This document shows, piece by piece, positions 33,561-46,100 of a DNA stretch of 64,000 nucleotides (position 1 is its first letter; the number at the start of each line of letters is the position of its first letter). The DNA comes from Eucommia ulmoides. Lineage: Eukaryota > Streptophyta > Magnoliopsida > Garryales > Eucommiaceae. The stretch lies in contig CM028336.1 in assembly GCA_016647705.1 (NCBI GenBank), forward strand, positions 8,150,880-8,214,879, read 5' to 3'. The position numbers and the translations under genes are program-made. The notes beneath the pieces are model-generated. The model saw only the letters and a list, made by a program, of their open reading frames with translations, did not search any database and was not told the DNA's origin.

Positions 33561-35119
33561 AGTAAAGAAATATGATATTTTATTATGTAAATGTAAGTTG
33601 ATCAGTCGATTTAAATTCGATTGTTTTATTTCGATGATGTTTTGTTAGAATTTTGATATTAACAAGTGAGTGGCTATATTTTGTTGGAATTTTGATATTA
33701 CCCAGTGTGACTACATTTAGTTGAAAGGTGAATTTTGAAAAAAAAAAATTGATCCGTAAAATGATTTTTGTATTATGAAGACAATACACTGAGAAATAAT
33801 TCAAATAGATATTGGTCCACAACTAGTTATAGGTGGAGTCGGAGTGTGGGGTCATTGTGAGACTATTGGGAGCTAATTGTTATTTGGAAATGTTAATTTG
33901 AATTTTTGAGATTAATTGGTATTTTAGAAATTCGATTGGGGTTTTATGTAATATTTTTATATACATTTTACATGAGTATTGAAATCGTTGTATCACGTGA
34001 CTTTGGAAACGTAATTATATGTTTGAGACGTACATATATGGTTAAGATATATTTATGTGTTTTGAGACATATTTATGTGGTTGAAACGTATTTATATATT
34101 TCGATACATATTTATGAGATTGACATGTATTTTACAATTATAGTGATAATTATATTAATCAATATTTTTTTTAAAAATATTTTTATTATTTCTCCAAACA
34201 AAAAAAAATCATGATAAATGGAAGAAAGGAAAATTTTTGTCAACATCAAGGGAACAAAACATCAATATTCCACCATGACTTTATTTAGTTGAATTAATTG
34301 AATTAGTCCATTTTTCATATCAACATGTTAATATGAATCGCAAGTGTTGAGCTATGAAGAAACAAACGTTGCGCTATGAAGAAACAAATTAAAAAGAATT
34401 TTATTTTTCTCAACAGTAATTTAATAATAGATAGGAATTTGTAATCACCAATATTCTTTTCTCGATCATCATAATTATCGATTGAATAATTACACTCAAT
34501 TTATTGATTTATGAAATCAATTTTACAACAGTAAATAATAAGTACAATTATTATAAATTAAATAAAAATTCAACTAAATTTTTCTAGTGTCGTTTCATTC
34601 TCACCGGCCCTGCAATTAAAACTGTGGGATTGTGAATCAACGTTTAGTAGAATTTCAAATCCCTAATACGTGTATCTAATTCATACAACAAATAATTCGA
34701 CAATAATAATAACATAAATCTCACAATAAAGAAATTAAATATATATATTAAAAGAGTTAGAAATTCAACCTGAAATTTGAAGTTGAAATCTAGACAGAAA
34801 TGTTAATCTCGCTCAAAAATAATATTTGGAAAGGTTTAATATCATATATATGCACTCTTTAATCTTTGTGAATTGGCTGCTTCTTTTTCTTTTTTTTGGC
34901 TAAGTTGTGTGATAGTTTTTATCATGTAGGCTAATGGTTACGTGTTCTTTTTTTTCATGCACTTACACATGGCTAGTGACTTGTATGTGCTGTGTTACTG
35001 ACAATTGTTACATATATGGTTGTATGTTTATTACCGTAATACAAAATGACATGAATTTAACAAAGTGATGAGGTCAATATATTTTAAGATGAGTATTTGT
35101 AATGACTCTTATTAGTTGA
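33561..35119. other. AT-rich intergenic spacer
   Basis: No supportable gene. It contains short degenerate tandem repeats of about 20 bp around 34018-34135 (variants of GAGACATATTTATGTG) and a duplicated GCTATGAAGAAACAAA pair near 34352-34388. Confidence 0.5.
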
Positions 35120-35590
35120 TTATGATGGTTGAATTTTATTGGAAAACTCGGTGAGTGGTGAGTTAGTAATAGACCATAGGATTTGTCATTGAATTGAACG
35201 GACTAATTTAAAGGTGATTATTGTCTTTTACATAAATCGTCAATTTATACTTTTCGTATTAAATTGTAAAAAAAAAAAAATATTGATGAAAATGGATAGA
35301 TTTATGATATTAAATGGATCAAGTATTTTAAAATGTGAAGATTAATTCTCATTATCTTGCTATGTCATAGTTGTCTTGTTAAGAGAACATGTCCTGTGAG
35401 ATGTCGTTGATTTGATAGGAAAAGTTGAATATGGAATTGAGTAATGATATGTTATATTGAGATCTATTAGGAGGGCAAGTCATACAGGTGATAAAAATAT
35501 GATGTTGATTTGACAAGAGAAGTTAAATATAGAATTGATTATGGATATGTTGTGTTAAGACCTGTCAGGAGGACAAGTCCTAGTGACGGC
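35120..35590. repeat. Dispersed direct repeat, copy 2
   Basis: Partner of 33050-33560. Two further degenerate copies of its GTTGTGTTAAGACCTGTCAGGAGGACAAGTCC-like unit (quoted here as a description) lie at about 35350-35585. It ends directly before the RING fragment. Confidence 0.6.
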
Positions 35591-35591
35591 C

Positions 35592-35756
35592 CTGAAAAAT
35601 CGGGTCATTAAACATGGAATCATCGAAATCATCTATCTACACATCAAGACTGAGTCTCACTGCGCCGTCTACAAGGAACCCTTCATTCTTGGCTCCAAAG
35701 CTCGTGAAATGCTCTGTAAGCATATCTACCATCCCGACTGTATTCTACTAGCTTGA
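35592..35756 (+). pseudogene. RING-H2 E3 ubiquitin ligase gene fragment
   Basis: A 54-codon frame reads ...KTESHCAVYKEPFILGSKAREM, then CKHIYHPDC. Spacing C-x2-Y ... C-x-H-x2-H-x2-C is that of a RING-H2 zinc finger as in plant RING1/RDUF-type E3 ligases, whose consensus around it is 'DSHCAVCKE.FELG.EAREMPCKHIYH.DCI'. The second zinc-binding Cys is Tyr, and the frame stops before the last Cys pair. There is no start, so this is a captured or retroposed fragment and not a gene. Confidence 0.8.
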
Positions 35757-35939
35757 TATAAAACATCATAAAATGAAAAGGTGTAAATGGTTTGATTAAA
35801 ATTTTTCACTTTTTTTTTCAATTTTTTTCTGGAAAGAATGTATATAAAATGGATCTGATGGGATTAAACTTTTTGTATTTTTTCTACGAGATTCGGACAA
35901 TTTTTCTTCCTTTTTTTTTCTTCATTTTTCCAATATATG

Positions 35940-37106
35940 AAATCACATTTGCTTTCAAAATAGTGTTAACATTCACAAAAGTACAATAACAGTGTGAATG
36001 TTCACACTGATAATTCAATTAAATGTGGTGCGGTATGATTTATTATTTCGAAATAATGTAAACATTTACAACAATACACGATAGTGTGATTGTTCACAAT
36101 TAAAGCAGACATTCATTTACATATATAAAAATCCGACTATATCCCAAATGTGATAATGCAATTAAAACTTAACGTTGTTGTAAAAGATAACAAGAAAATA
36201 TGAATGTTCACATAGGTATTGTGAACATTCACATTAGTTTACTGCAGTCGTTCTAACTATTATGTATTAAATGTTCAAAATAGTAAAATAAAATGTGTAT
36301 GTTCATAGTGCATCTAAAACTCTAAGTCGTGGAAAATTATAACAAGAGAATGTGAATATTGATCACAATATAATTACACACGTTAAAATGGTACGTAATA
36401 TTTGAATGTTTCACATTAACAATTTGATATTTGTTGTTAAGGGAAGTCATAATTAATGTGGATACTTATATTAGGTATTATGAACATTCATAATAGTTCA
36501 TATAGTTATTGTAACCGTGTTGCATTAAATGTTAAAAATAGAAAACTAAATATGAATATTTACAGTTAAAATGAGACATTCATTTGCTTATATTATAAAA
36601 TCTGAACAATAACCAAAAGTTGTAGTGCATCTGGAAGTTATAGAAGAAAAGAAGTCCCAATATGAAAGGGAATATTGTGTGAGGAACGTGAGTTTAAATA
36701 TTTTGAAAAACATAATCCATTTCGAAACCACTGAAATTTGACAGTAATGTGAACATTCACAAGACTACAATTAATTTTTCCTTTAAAAAAATATTCCATT
36801 TGTGTGTGTAAAAAAAGAGCATAAATTGTACAATAAAATGTATTTTTTTAATTTTTTTTTTTCACTGGAAAAAATTACAATGTTGATTTCTTTAGATATG
36901 ATTTGTTCCATGATTTAATGAATTTTTTAATTTTATTTTAACAGTTGTAGATTTTGTAAATTGACATAATTTTTAAATTGAATGTCAACATGGTTAATAC
37001 ATGGTCAGGGAGGACTATTTAATATTTACTAAAGTGTCATAGGGGATCAAAGACCTAATTACATTAGTTTGGATTTTATTTTATTTTAAATAATTTATGT
37101 TACTTT
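35940..37106. other. AT-rich segment with recurrent GAAnnTTC dyads
   Basis: No gene seen. The palindromic core GTGAATGTTCAC or its variants recurs: GAATGTTC at 35996 and 36202, GAACATTC at 36223, 36482 and 36751, plus weaker copies. Similar dyads recur in copy B intron 3 (56495-57382) and as GAATATTC at 63370-63800. Confidence 0.55.
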
Positions 37107-40100
37107 CACTACAAGAAATAAGACTTTTCATCACAGTTTAAAAAAGTGATAAAAAGATCTTTATCACAATTTTTGGTTCCAAAACAAACCGTGATAGAAT
37201 GAGAAGTGATTAAAAGTAAATTTTTTTATCATAGTTAAAAATAGAGATGATAGACTTTTTATTACAGTTAAAAATTGAAATAGTTAGTCCATCTAATATC
37301 TTAATTTTCAAATGTGATTAAAAAGATCATATATATGTGATCAAAGTTAAAAACTGTAATTATTTAGACAATATTTATCTCACTTTTGCATCCAACTGAG
37401 ATTTTTAATCTCTTTTCTATCACATTTAAAAATCGTGATCTTTAGTACTAAAACAGTCACATTTAAAAACTGTGATTATTCTCATATCTATATTTAAAAA
37501 ATAAATAAAAATTACCCTACTATTTTATAAAAAATGCAATCAAAATAAAAAAATTAACTTAAAAATGAATTTTATATTTCTTAAACAATTAAAATATTGA
37601 TGACATTAAAATTTTACATCAACATGAAAAACAAAATTAACAATGTTTTTCAATACAAAAATCATAACCTTGAATTTCTACAACTACAAATGTCTAAAAC
37701 GATTTTTTTTTTATCAAGTATAAAATAAATACGAATATCTAATTTATGGTAAACTAATCTACCAATGTCTCACTATAGAGCATTCAAAGGTGAAGTTTAA
37801 TTAGCTTTTGCCATCAGGAGATTCAAAAATGAAGTCTGGTCTGCAGCTACAAAAAACAGCAAAGTTAAGGTCACTAAACAAACTTATAAACCAGGTATAA
37901 GACGCACACCAGATAAAAGTGTACCAATTTGCAGACCGTAGGGTCTTAAACCAATATTGATAATAAGATTACAAAAGCATAACTAGTGAAGATTTTGAGA
38001 AAAAACAGTTCACAAAAGAAAATTAACACTTGGTATACAAGTATAGTAGACAAAACCCTTAAATTCAATTAAAAAATGTTTCAATGGAAAATAATATCTA
38101 ATTAATTGCTGAGATACGAAATCAAAATAAATAAAGAAAAAACAACGAAGCTTACCTTATGCAAGTGACCTCCCTAAAGCTATTGTCTCTTGGTAGCTTG
38201 AATTTCTACTTTCCCTAGAGTTCAAGCCTCGACTCAATGCAAATGCCAAAGTGCTCTTTCTTGAAATCCAAGGTCGATTTTTAAGAAGTAACTGAGATAT
38301 TCAAATCAAAACAATAACACAAAAATGCAAGCACTTCTCTTCTTCTTACCTTTACTTTGAGTAAAAATGTTTGAAAAGAATTAGTAAAAATGCATCATGA
38401 TACCAGATAGGAATTTATTTTGATCTATTTATATAACTATTTCCGAATTTACAAAAGGGTGGTGCCAAATCAACCTTCTCAACATCTATCAGTAGCTTTC
38501 AAATTGATTCAAGTAGAACAGTGAGTTGTAAAACCTGAACCACTGAGGCGTGTGATCTATATGACACAACCTTTTTGTTGAAGCAACTCTTCCCTGTTAA
38601 GTTTTTCAAAACAGAACATTTATGCCAAACAATATTGGTGGATTTTCCAGTAGTCGATATCTGGTGGAGATTTATACCTAATTAAGTAATCAAATGACAA
38701 ATTAAAAGCATAAGCAACATAAAATTCAATACCGAAGAGTATAAAAGTGAAAAATCAATCAATCATGGATGCATAAAAATATATAATTATGTAAGAGTTA
38801 TTCACAGAAGCAACCATTCACCTTAAATTGAATCTTTGCAATTGGAAGCACAAAATTGAACAATGCAATTGGAATTAGAAATGAATGCATGTAAAAAGAA
38901 CTAAAAAATTCCAAACATTCAGTTCTAATTCTAATTTCAACGCCCCAATTCCTTGCAACCAAAACACTACCCTACTTAGAAGTTCTTACACCAAGCAGCG
39001 CGGTGAGCTCGACAGAAAGAGATCAAGAGAGAGGGGCATTGGATCAGGGCAGCGGGGAAGAGAGGAGCAGAGCTTTTTACATTAGGCTCTAGGACAGAAG
39101 AGAAGAAGTCCATCGCCGGCTGCTACAAACAAAAAAAAAAAAAAAAAAAAGCTGATAAAAAACCCTAAGTCTAAAAAAACAACAGCTAAATAAACCAGTA
39201 ACTTGAGAAAACAACACTAAAAAAATAAAATAGCTCAAACAAAAAGTAACTAAAAACTAAACATAAGCTTGGGAACAAACAGAAACATAGAACTCAAAAA
39301 ATACACCGCATTCACCCATTCCTATAATGCTACTTGTTCTAAGTGCAAGTCATTATTTGGAAACTTAGGGGGCTTCAACAAATTTTTTGGAATGAAACAG
39401 AACTAGTGCTGAAAAAATAACAGAATTGGAAAAATAAAACTGACGAGAACATGAATGAAATTACTTATTAGGAAGAATGTGTTTTTACCTGTGTCAGGAC
39501 AACATGCGCAAATGATCTACCGACAAATAAACTGGGAATACAACAAAAAAAATACAGAAAGTGGGGAACATATTAGAAACAGGGTACAGAACAGAACAGA
39601 AACATACTACAAAATTTTCAGTTTTTACAAATTCATATAGCGTTTGCCCAAGGACATTTATTTCTTTCTCCTAATGAAGTCCCTAATCCTTTAATTGAGC
39701 TCTAATGCTTCAAATAAATCATAAAGAGAAACAAAAACACAGTATCATTACCCTCTCATCTCTGTACACCTCATAATGTTCAACCAAGAACAAAACCCAA
39801 TTAATGAATAATCAAACACACCAAGAACAAATAAAAGCAAGAACAAATAGGAGCAGAACAAAACCCAAAAGAGCAGTCAAACGAGCATGAAATATACAGT
39901 AACAAAAAAGAAGTGAGCTAACCTTGGGTGGCGTCTTCGTTATCGTTGTCGTCGTCGGAATCTTCAGCATTGTCGTTGTCTTCCTCTTTCATGACCTCCA
40001 CAACTGGCTCATCGTTCAATCGAAAATCATAAGTTACTAGTTACTTGAGCATTCAAATAAATCGAACAGATACTATGGATTGAAAACGTACGTACCTCGA

Positions 40101-40519
40101 ACTTCTTCTCAGCATCAATTTCTTTGATCACAGGTCTTGGCATGGCGGCGGATTCGGTGGTTCAGGGAGGCGATTGAACGAATGGAGGAAGATCTTCGTG
40201 AGTTGGGGATATGGTTTCTAGGTTTTGCGACTGTGAGCAGCGGCGAATCGAGAGCAGCTAGGTTTTGGCTCATGTTAGATTGTGAGAGCAAGGAAGAAAT
40301 CGTGAGACAGAGCTTTTAAGAAGGGGAAAAAGCGGAACAGAAAGACTAATACCGTACCATCACATTTAATTCAAAAAATGAGATAAAAAATATTTTTTAT
40401 TGCACAAAATTTTTAAAACGAGATTATATTTCACTTATAATTTTATAATCACAGTTTATTTAAAAAATAAGGTAATTTATATTTAGTAAACATGATAAAA
40501 AGTCTTTTTTCTTGTTGTG
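37107..40519. mobile_element. CACTA-type (En/Spm) non-autonomous transposon, 3.4 kb
   Basis: The left end CACTACAAGAAATAAGACTT pairs with the right end in reverse (CACAACAAGAAAAAAGACTT); about 27 bp match with few mismatches. TTT flanks both sides (37104-37106, 40520-40522), the 3-bp duplication expected for CACTA elements. Subterminal regions are full of short direct and inverted copies of ATCACAGTTTAAAAA-like units (37125-37500 and 40360-40500), as CACTA elements need for transposase binding. No transposase frame is visible. The interior carries gene-like sequence at 39900-40150. Confidence 0.85.
39923..40143 (-). pseudogene. Captured gene fragment inside the CACTA element, possibly NAC-alpha N-terminus
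   Basis: The minus strand has GCCGCCATGCC at 40143, 16 codons MPRPVIKEIDAEKKFE, and a strong donor GAG/GTACGT at 40096. Further on (about 40017-39923) comes DEPVVEVMKEEDNDNAEDSD and more acidic residues, ending at CAAG/GTTAGC. An 'EPVVE' stretch followed by Asp/Glu runs is typical of the N-terminus of the alpha subunit of the nascent polypeptide-associated complex. No clean acceptor in phase was found before the second block, and the NAC domain itself is absent. Identity is tentative. Confidence 0.35.
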
Positions 40520-40522
40520 TTT

Positions 40523-41540
40523 GGAGGACTAAATAATAAAAATACTTATTATATATATAATTTGCTATGATGCTCAAATCTTTCTCCACAACTAATATGG
40601 GATTGTTTGTCCATTTTAGTTTTCAACCAACCTCGAGTGGATATTTTGAGAATTAAAATCTCACTCAAATTTAAATAATTTTTTAGATATAAATGTACTA
40701 TCTAGATCTTCAAACAACGAGGAACGCATTAGAATACTAAACCGATTAATTTAATTAATGGATCTCACTTTCATTAATTATTAAAGTTGCTAAAAATTCT
40801 AACAATATTTTGGCTGGTAGATTTTCTTTTAGTCATATTCACCTATTTTTGAGCTACATATTTTTAGTTAGAGTATTGTTCTACTTTTCTAGTTACATTC
40901 ATTGCATGAATGTAAATAGAAAATACTAACATATCACTAAACATGCATGAGTTTCATAAAAAAATTATACATGGACGAATGTAACTAAAGAATGGACGAA
41001 TGTAACTAAAGATGTATTGAAAATTGAGATGAATGTAACTCAAAAAAATTCTGACCACCGGCGGAAGCGGTGTTGACATAAAACCCTAATTGACATTATG
41101 GGACTTAACATATTGAAATTAAACGTTGATCATGGGACTTATCATATAGTAAAATACAATTAATAGATTTCTAAAATAGGATAATTCATAAACTAGACCG
41201 CCTAATTCGAATCATTAACCAATTATCCCAATATTTTTTAGAAATATTGATAATTCTCCTAAATTAGCCATATCTGTACCAGATATGCAAATTCACATGT
41301 AGGATGTGTTTATCAATCGTGGTATGGGGTTGCTCCATATCACATAATTCTTCCTATATCCTCTGAATTTAATTGTACAAGACATTAAATAATTCAATTA
41401 ATTTCCAGAAGGCAAAATAAAGGAGTTAAATTTAGTATTTTATCCAATTTGTTAATAAAAAGCAATCACCTGACCTATTTTTAATGAAAAATATTAGTGT
41501 TTTACTTAAGTCAGATTTTTCTGACATGCAGTTACAAAAA
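40523..41540. other. AT-rich spacer before CHX copy B
   Basis: No gene supported. Contains a tandem pair GGACGAATGTAACTAAAGA (40975-41011) and related ATGAATGTAACT motifs. Homology with the region upstream of copy A begins near 41541. Confidence 0.5.
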
Positions 41541-41682
41541 GATTTATAAAAATATAGCATGAAGAAAAAACTAACTCACCAGTCAACATTATGAGTTTCC
41601 AAGACCATATTTTGTGTGGTTATCCGAACCTATATACTTACATCCATTCATTTTAATGTCTGTTTCATGATTATCAGGAGAC

Positions 41683-41725
<43 letters not shown>

Positions 41726-41826
41726 TTTGTCTTAATTTGTTAGACAAAAAAGTTAAAATTATTCGTTATGAGTTAAATATTTATTTATGACTGTTGAGTT
41801 CCTGAAACCTTGACCACAGATCAACA
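41541..41826 (+). promoter_or_regulatory. Degraded promoter region of CHX copy B
   Basis: Aligned with 9282-9573. The CT-rich patch has expanded to a (TC)n microsatellite (41687-41719). A deletion of about 10 bases removes the TATTTATATA present in copy A and leaves TATTTATGAC, and the inverted CCAAT is changed. The ATG context CAACAATGG is kept. Confidence 0.5.
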
Positions 41827-42052
41827 ATGGTGGCTGGACAATCACTTTTGATGGAGGAAATCCGTAGCCATGTAAATCAGTCTTGTGGGATTGATGTATT
41901 GCTTCACTCATCGGGAATGTGGTCTCTTTCTGATGCCAAAGCCTTTTTAACCTACGCTTTGCCCAGACTTCAGCTGCAGTTGTGTCTTATATTCATTCTA
42001 ACGCAATGTCTGCATGCACTCTTTGAAACGCCTATATTGGCCTCGTGTCATG
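41827..42052 (+). pseudogene. CHX copy B exon 1 (frameshift, donor lost)
   Basis: Matches copy A exon 1 to LTQCLHA, where GCACTCTTTG replaces GCAGCCTTG and shifts the frame. Further on, bases encoding LVSE are deleted. The donor ATG/GTTATT of copy A is here ATG/ATTATT, so the invariant GT is gone. Confidence 0.88.
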
Positions 42053-42080
42053 ATTATTTCCCTTCTCTTGCATTTATTCC

Positions 42081-42246
42081 TGCTAATGTGATAATGGGCC
42101 TGGCCACTTAGGCCTATTAGGGCACAACCCTAGCCTCATTTCCCTAAAAATACCATTGTAAATGTTGTATTCTTTAATTTCTTCTATATATTTATTTCAC
42201 CATCCATATTGTACAATTAATATAATACTTCTCAATTATCTCAACA
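42081..42246 (+). repeat. 5' LTR of copia element in copy B intron 1
   Basis: 166 bp, differs from the 3' LTR by a modest number of substitutions (for example CTAAAAATAC against CTATAAATAT at the presumed TATA box). Short LTRs of this size fit the Ale/Retrofit group. Confidence 0.92.
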
Positions 42247-42715
42247 TGTTATGAAGAGCAAGTTTTTTTTGGACCTGTTTTATCTAAAAAAAATAAATTT
42301 GAAACCATAAAGCTTCCACCGCCGCCGCCGTCTCTTTTCTCCCGTGGATTTCGTCACTGCTACAGGCTTCAACATCACTCCAGCATCATCAACCACCACA
42401 CCACCGAATTCGTTTTGCAGAGACGAACACAATACCACCAAAATCACCACCATTGGAGTATTCACATGCTCCCACGCGCCATCAACAGCCTGCAGTAACC
42501 ACTAGCCGCGTCGTCTTGGATTTTGGGCTCTACCGCCTCAACCAGAGCTCGAAATTCAACTCACAATATATCATCGGAACCGTATCAACAAGATAATTCC
42601 AAAAACGTAAGTTTCATCATCCGATTACCGTTCATGCGCCCGCACGCGCGGACTGAACAGGCTGCTGCCATATCGCGTCAGATAGACGCGCGCACTGTTC
42701 ATCTATGTTGCTGCC

Positions 42716-42880
42716 ATGTCAACCCTAGTGCCCAATTAGCGCCTTTTCAGTGCCACGTTAGCGACCAATTAGTGCCATGTCATCGCCACGTCACTGCCAT
42801 GTCAGCGTTGATCTTGACATATCGGCGTTGACCTTGCCACATCAGTGTTGACTGCCACCTCAACCTCCGCCACGTCATTA
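42716..42880 (+). repeat. Degenerate GCCACGTCAnCGTT-type repeats in the copia leader
   Basis: About eight imperfect units built on TGCCACGTCA and GTTGACCTTG. Each holds a CACGT core. They lie between PBS and first coding block where gag is missing. Confidence 0.65.
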
Positions 42881-43110
42881 GAACTTCTTCGTGCCGGTTC
42901 TAGCCTTTGTTGACTAGTTTTTTGCAAACTTGGACCAATTCCGGGTATTTTTCGACATTCTGATTCTGTTTCCAGCCTCCATTTTATGATTTGAGACTCA
43001 CAGAATATATTTTCTTTTATATTCGTGTGGTTTCTACGTTGGTTCACCCATTTTTTGCCCGATTCTTAGAGATTTTACATCAATTCATGGATAATTTTGG
43101 CATTCTAAAT

Positions 43111-46100
43111 TCATCAATGGCAACAGCTTCTCCAGGTTCAACAGCGATACCTATGGGTTCTTCGCTCATTTTCAATGCCAAAGAGGGTTCGGACCCTTCC
43201 TCCTCTACTGTCACCATGTCTATTGCAGATTTGACCTTATTCATCCTTCATATATTCTTCAAAATTGGTACTGGTACAAATTTTTTCCCTGCTCTCTCAC
43301 TTACTACAGGTAATTTTTCTTGGTTATTCATTTCTGCATGTTGTAATCACATGACATCTGATCCCAATATTTTTTCAACCAAACTATCCATTATGAATAT
43401 CTCTAGTATTCATACTGCTGATGGTTCTAAAATGTTTGTTACACATACCGGTCAGGTTTCTACTTCCCATCTTTCTATTTTTGACACGTACTTGATTCCG
43501 AACCTTACCTTAAATCTCTTATCTGTTGGGCAACTTTGTGAATTGGGATTTGAAGTTATATTTTCTAATAGTGGTTGTTGTGTGCAGGATCCTCGGACAG
43601 GAGAAACTCTTGGGACTGGTCGTAAGGTTGGACGCCTATTTGAACTTAACTGTTTACACCTTTCATCTCCAACTCCACCATCACCACAACCAAATATCTC
43701 TTCATCAACCTATGAAACCTCACCACCACCGCCAGTATCCTCTTCATCCTTATCTCCACAACCACCAATGTCTCTCTCACCATCCCAACTTTGGCATGCT
43801 TGTTTAGGCCATACTTCATCTAACCGACTTCAATTGCTTATCTCTAGTGGTCAGCTAGGTTCAGTTCAGCATGAGTCCTTTAAATGTATTCATTGTCAGC
43901 TTGCAAAATAATCAGCCCTACCTTTCAAAGAGAGTCAATTTATTTCTCTTGCACCCTTTGATCTAATTCATTCTAATATTTGGGGGCCGTCTCATCATGC
44001 CTGGATAGGTGGTTGTCGTTACTTTGTTATCTTTATGGACGACTACTCTCGATATATATGGTTCTTTCTTATGAAACAATGATCTGAACTATTCCAAATA
44101 TATTTTTAGTTTTCTTCTATGGTTCAAACCCAATTTTCTAGAAATATAAAAGTTTTCCGCTCAGATAATGTAATGGAATATAAGGATCGTGTTTTTCTTA
44201 ACCTGCTTCACAAAAATGGCACGCTCTCCTATCGCTCATACCCTAGTACATCCCAACAAAATAGACGAGCTGAATGCAAATATAGACATATTCTTGACAT
44301 AGTTTGTGCTCTCCTCATTTCTTCATCATGTCCCGAGCGTTTTTGGGGAGATGCTACCTTCATAACCGTCTACACCATAAATCGTGTCCCTTCTGCTACA
44401 ATCCAGAACCAGTCTCCATTTGAGCGCCTTTTTGGTAAACCGCCTGATTACTCTGAGTTTAGAGTCTTTAGTTGCGCCTGTTTTATTCTTCTCAAACCAC
44501 ATGAACATAATAAGTTGGAACAAAGGGCTCGCCTGTGTTATTTTATTGGATATAGCATTAAACATAAAAGGTATTGGTGTTGGGACCCCATTTCTAAAAC
44601 CATTCGTATTTCGCGACATGTCATTTTTTGGGAACATTGAATGTTTTCTTCCTTACAGTCATTTGACATGTCAACCCTCTCCAACTCCAGATTTTTCACT
44701 AATCCATCCATTAAGTTATTTCTAGATGATCCTGTTCTAATTACTAGTGAGTCCACCCTAGCACCACTAGTTGAGTCTAGCCTTGCACCTTATGCTGAGT
44801 CCATCCCAGAACCATTAGCTGAACCCATCCCAGAACCACCAGCTGAACCCACTCTAGAACCACTAGCTGATCTCACCCTTCCAACTCCAGCGACCATACT
44901 GGAGACTTCTCCTGTGGTTGATGATCCTGTGCCGCCTTCCGTTGACACTTACGCCCCAGATCACCCTCGCTGGTCTACTAAGGTAACTCATCCTCCACAT
45001 TATCTTTTTGATTTCCATTGTTTTTCCACTATACTCCATCTACATGAGCCTCAATCCTATAAGGAGGCTAGTACTAATCCTCTTTGATAGAAAACAATGG
45101 ACGAAGAACTTCAGGCCCTCGCCAAAACTCATACCTGGGATATTGTTGATTTGCCCCCTAGAAAAATTCCCATTGGGTGCAAATGGGTGTTTAAGATCAA
45201 GACACTTTCTGATGGTTCTGTTGAACGATATAAAGTCCGACTTATTGCTAAGGGATTTGCTTAGGAATATGACATTGACTATGAAAAGACATTTGCTTCT
45301 GTGGCAAGGCTAACATCTGGTCGTACACTTCTGGCCGTTGTCGCCATTCGAAAATAGACTATTTTTCAAATGGATGTCAAAAATACATTTCTCAATGGCG
45401 ATCTTCTTGAGAAAGTATATATGCATACCCTTTCTGTCCTGACTACTCCTTGAAATAAAGTTTGCCGCCTTCGTCGTGCTCTATATGGTTTGAAACAAGC
45501 TCCACGGGCCTGGTTTGCAAAATTCAGCACTATTATTCATCAGGTTGGGTTCACACCAAGTGCTCATGATTAAGCTCTGTTTATTCGTCATACTGCTAAT
45601 GGTATTATCCTTCTTTTATTATACGTGGATGATATGGTTATCATTGGAGATGATATACGCGGTATTTTTGAACTTAAAAAATTTCTAAGTGGCCAATTCG
45701 AGATGAAAGACCTTGGCGTGCTCACCTATTTTCTTGGCCTTGAAGTCTCATCGGGTTTTGATGGATATTTTCTTTCTCAGGCTAAATATGCCTCGGATCT
45801 TCTTTCCAAAGCTAGGATCACTGACTCAACCACTGCCACCACTCCTCTCGAGCCGAATGTCAGACTTACCCCACTTGATGGTTCACCTCTTCAGGATGCC
45901 ACTCTATATAGCCAACTGGTTGAAAATCTTGTATACCTCAATGTTACTCGCATTGACATTGCTTATGCCGTTCATCAGGTCAGCCAGTTTTTGTCCGCTC
46001 CTCGAACCACCCATTACTCGGTTGTTCTTCGTATTCTTAAGTATGTCAAGGGTACATTATTTCATGGGCTTCATTTTTCAGCTCAGTCTGCTCCCGTCTT

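Noticed and set aside
40137..40319. 60-residue + frame opposite the captured fragment
   Set aside because: Shadow of the minus-strand 5' UTR and ATG exon with donor GAG/GTACGT.
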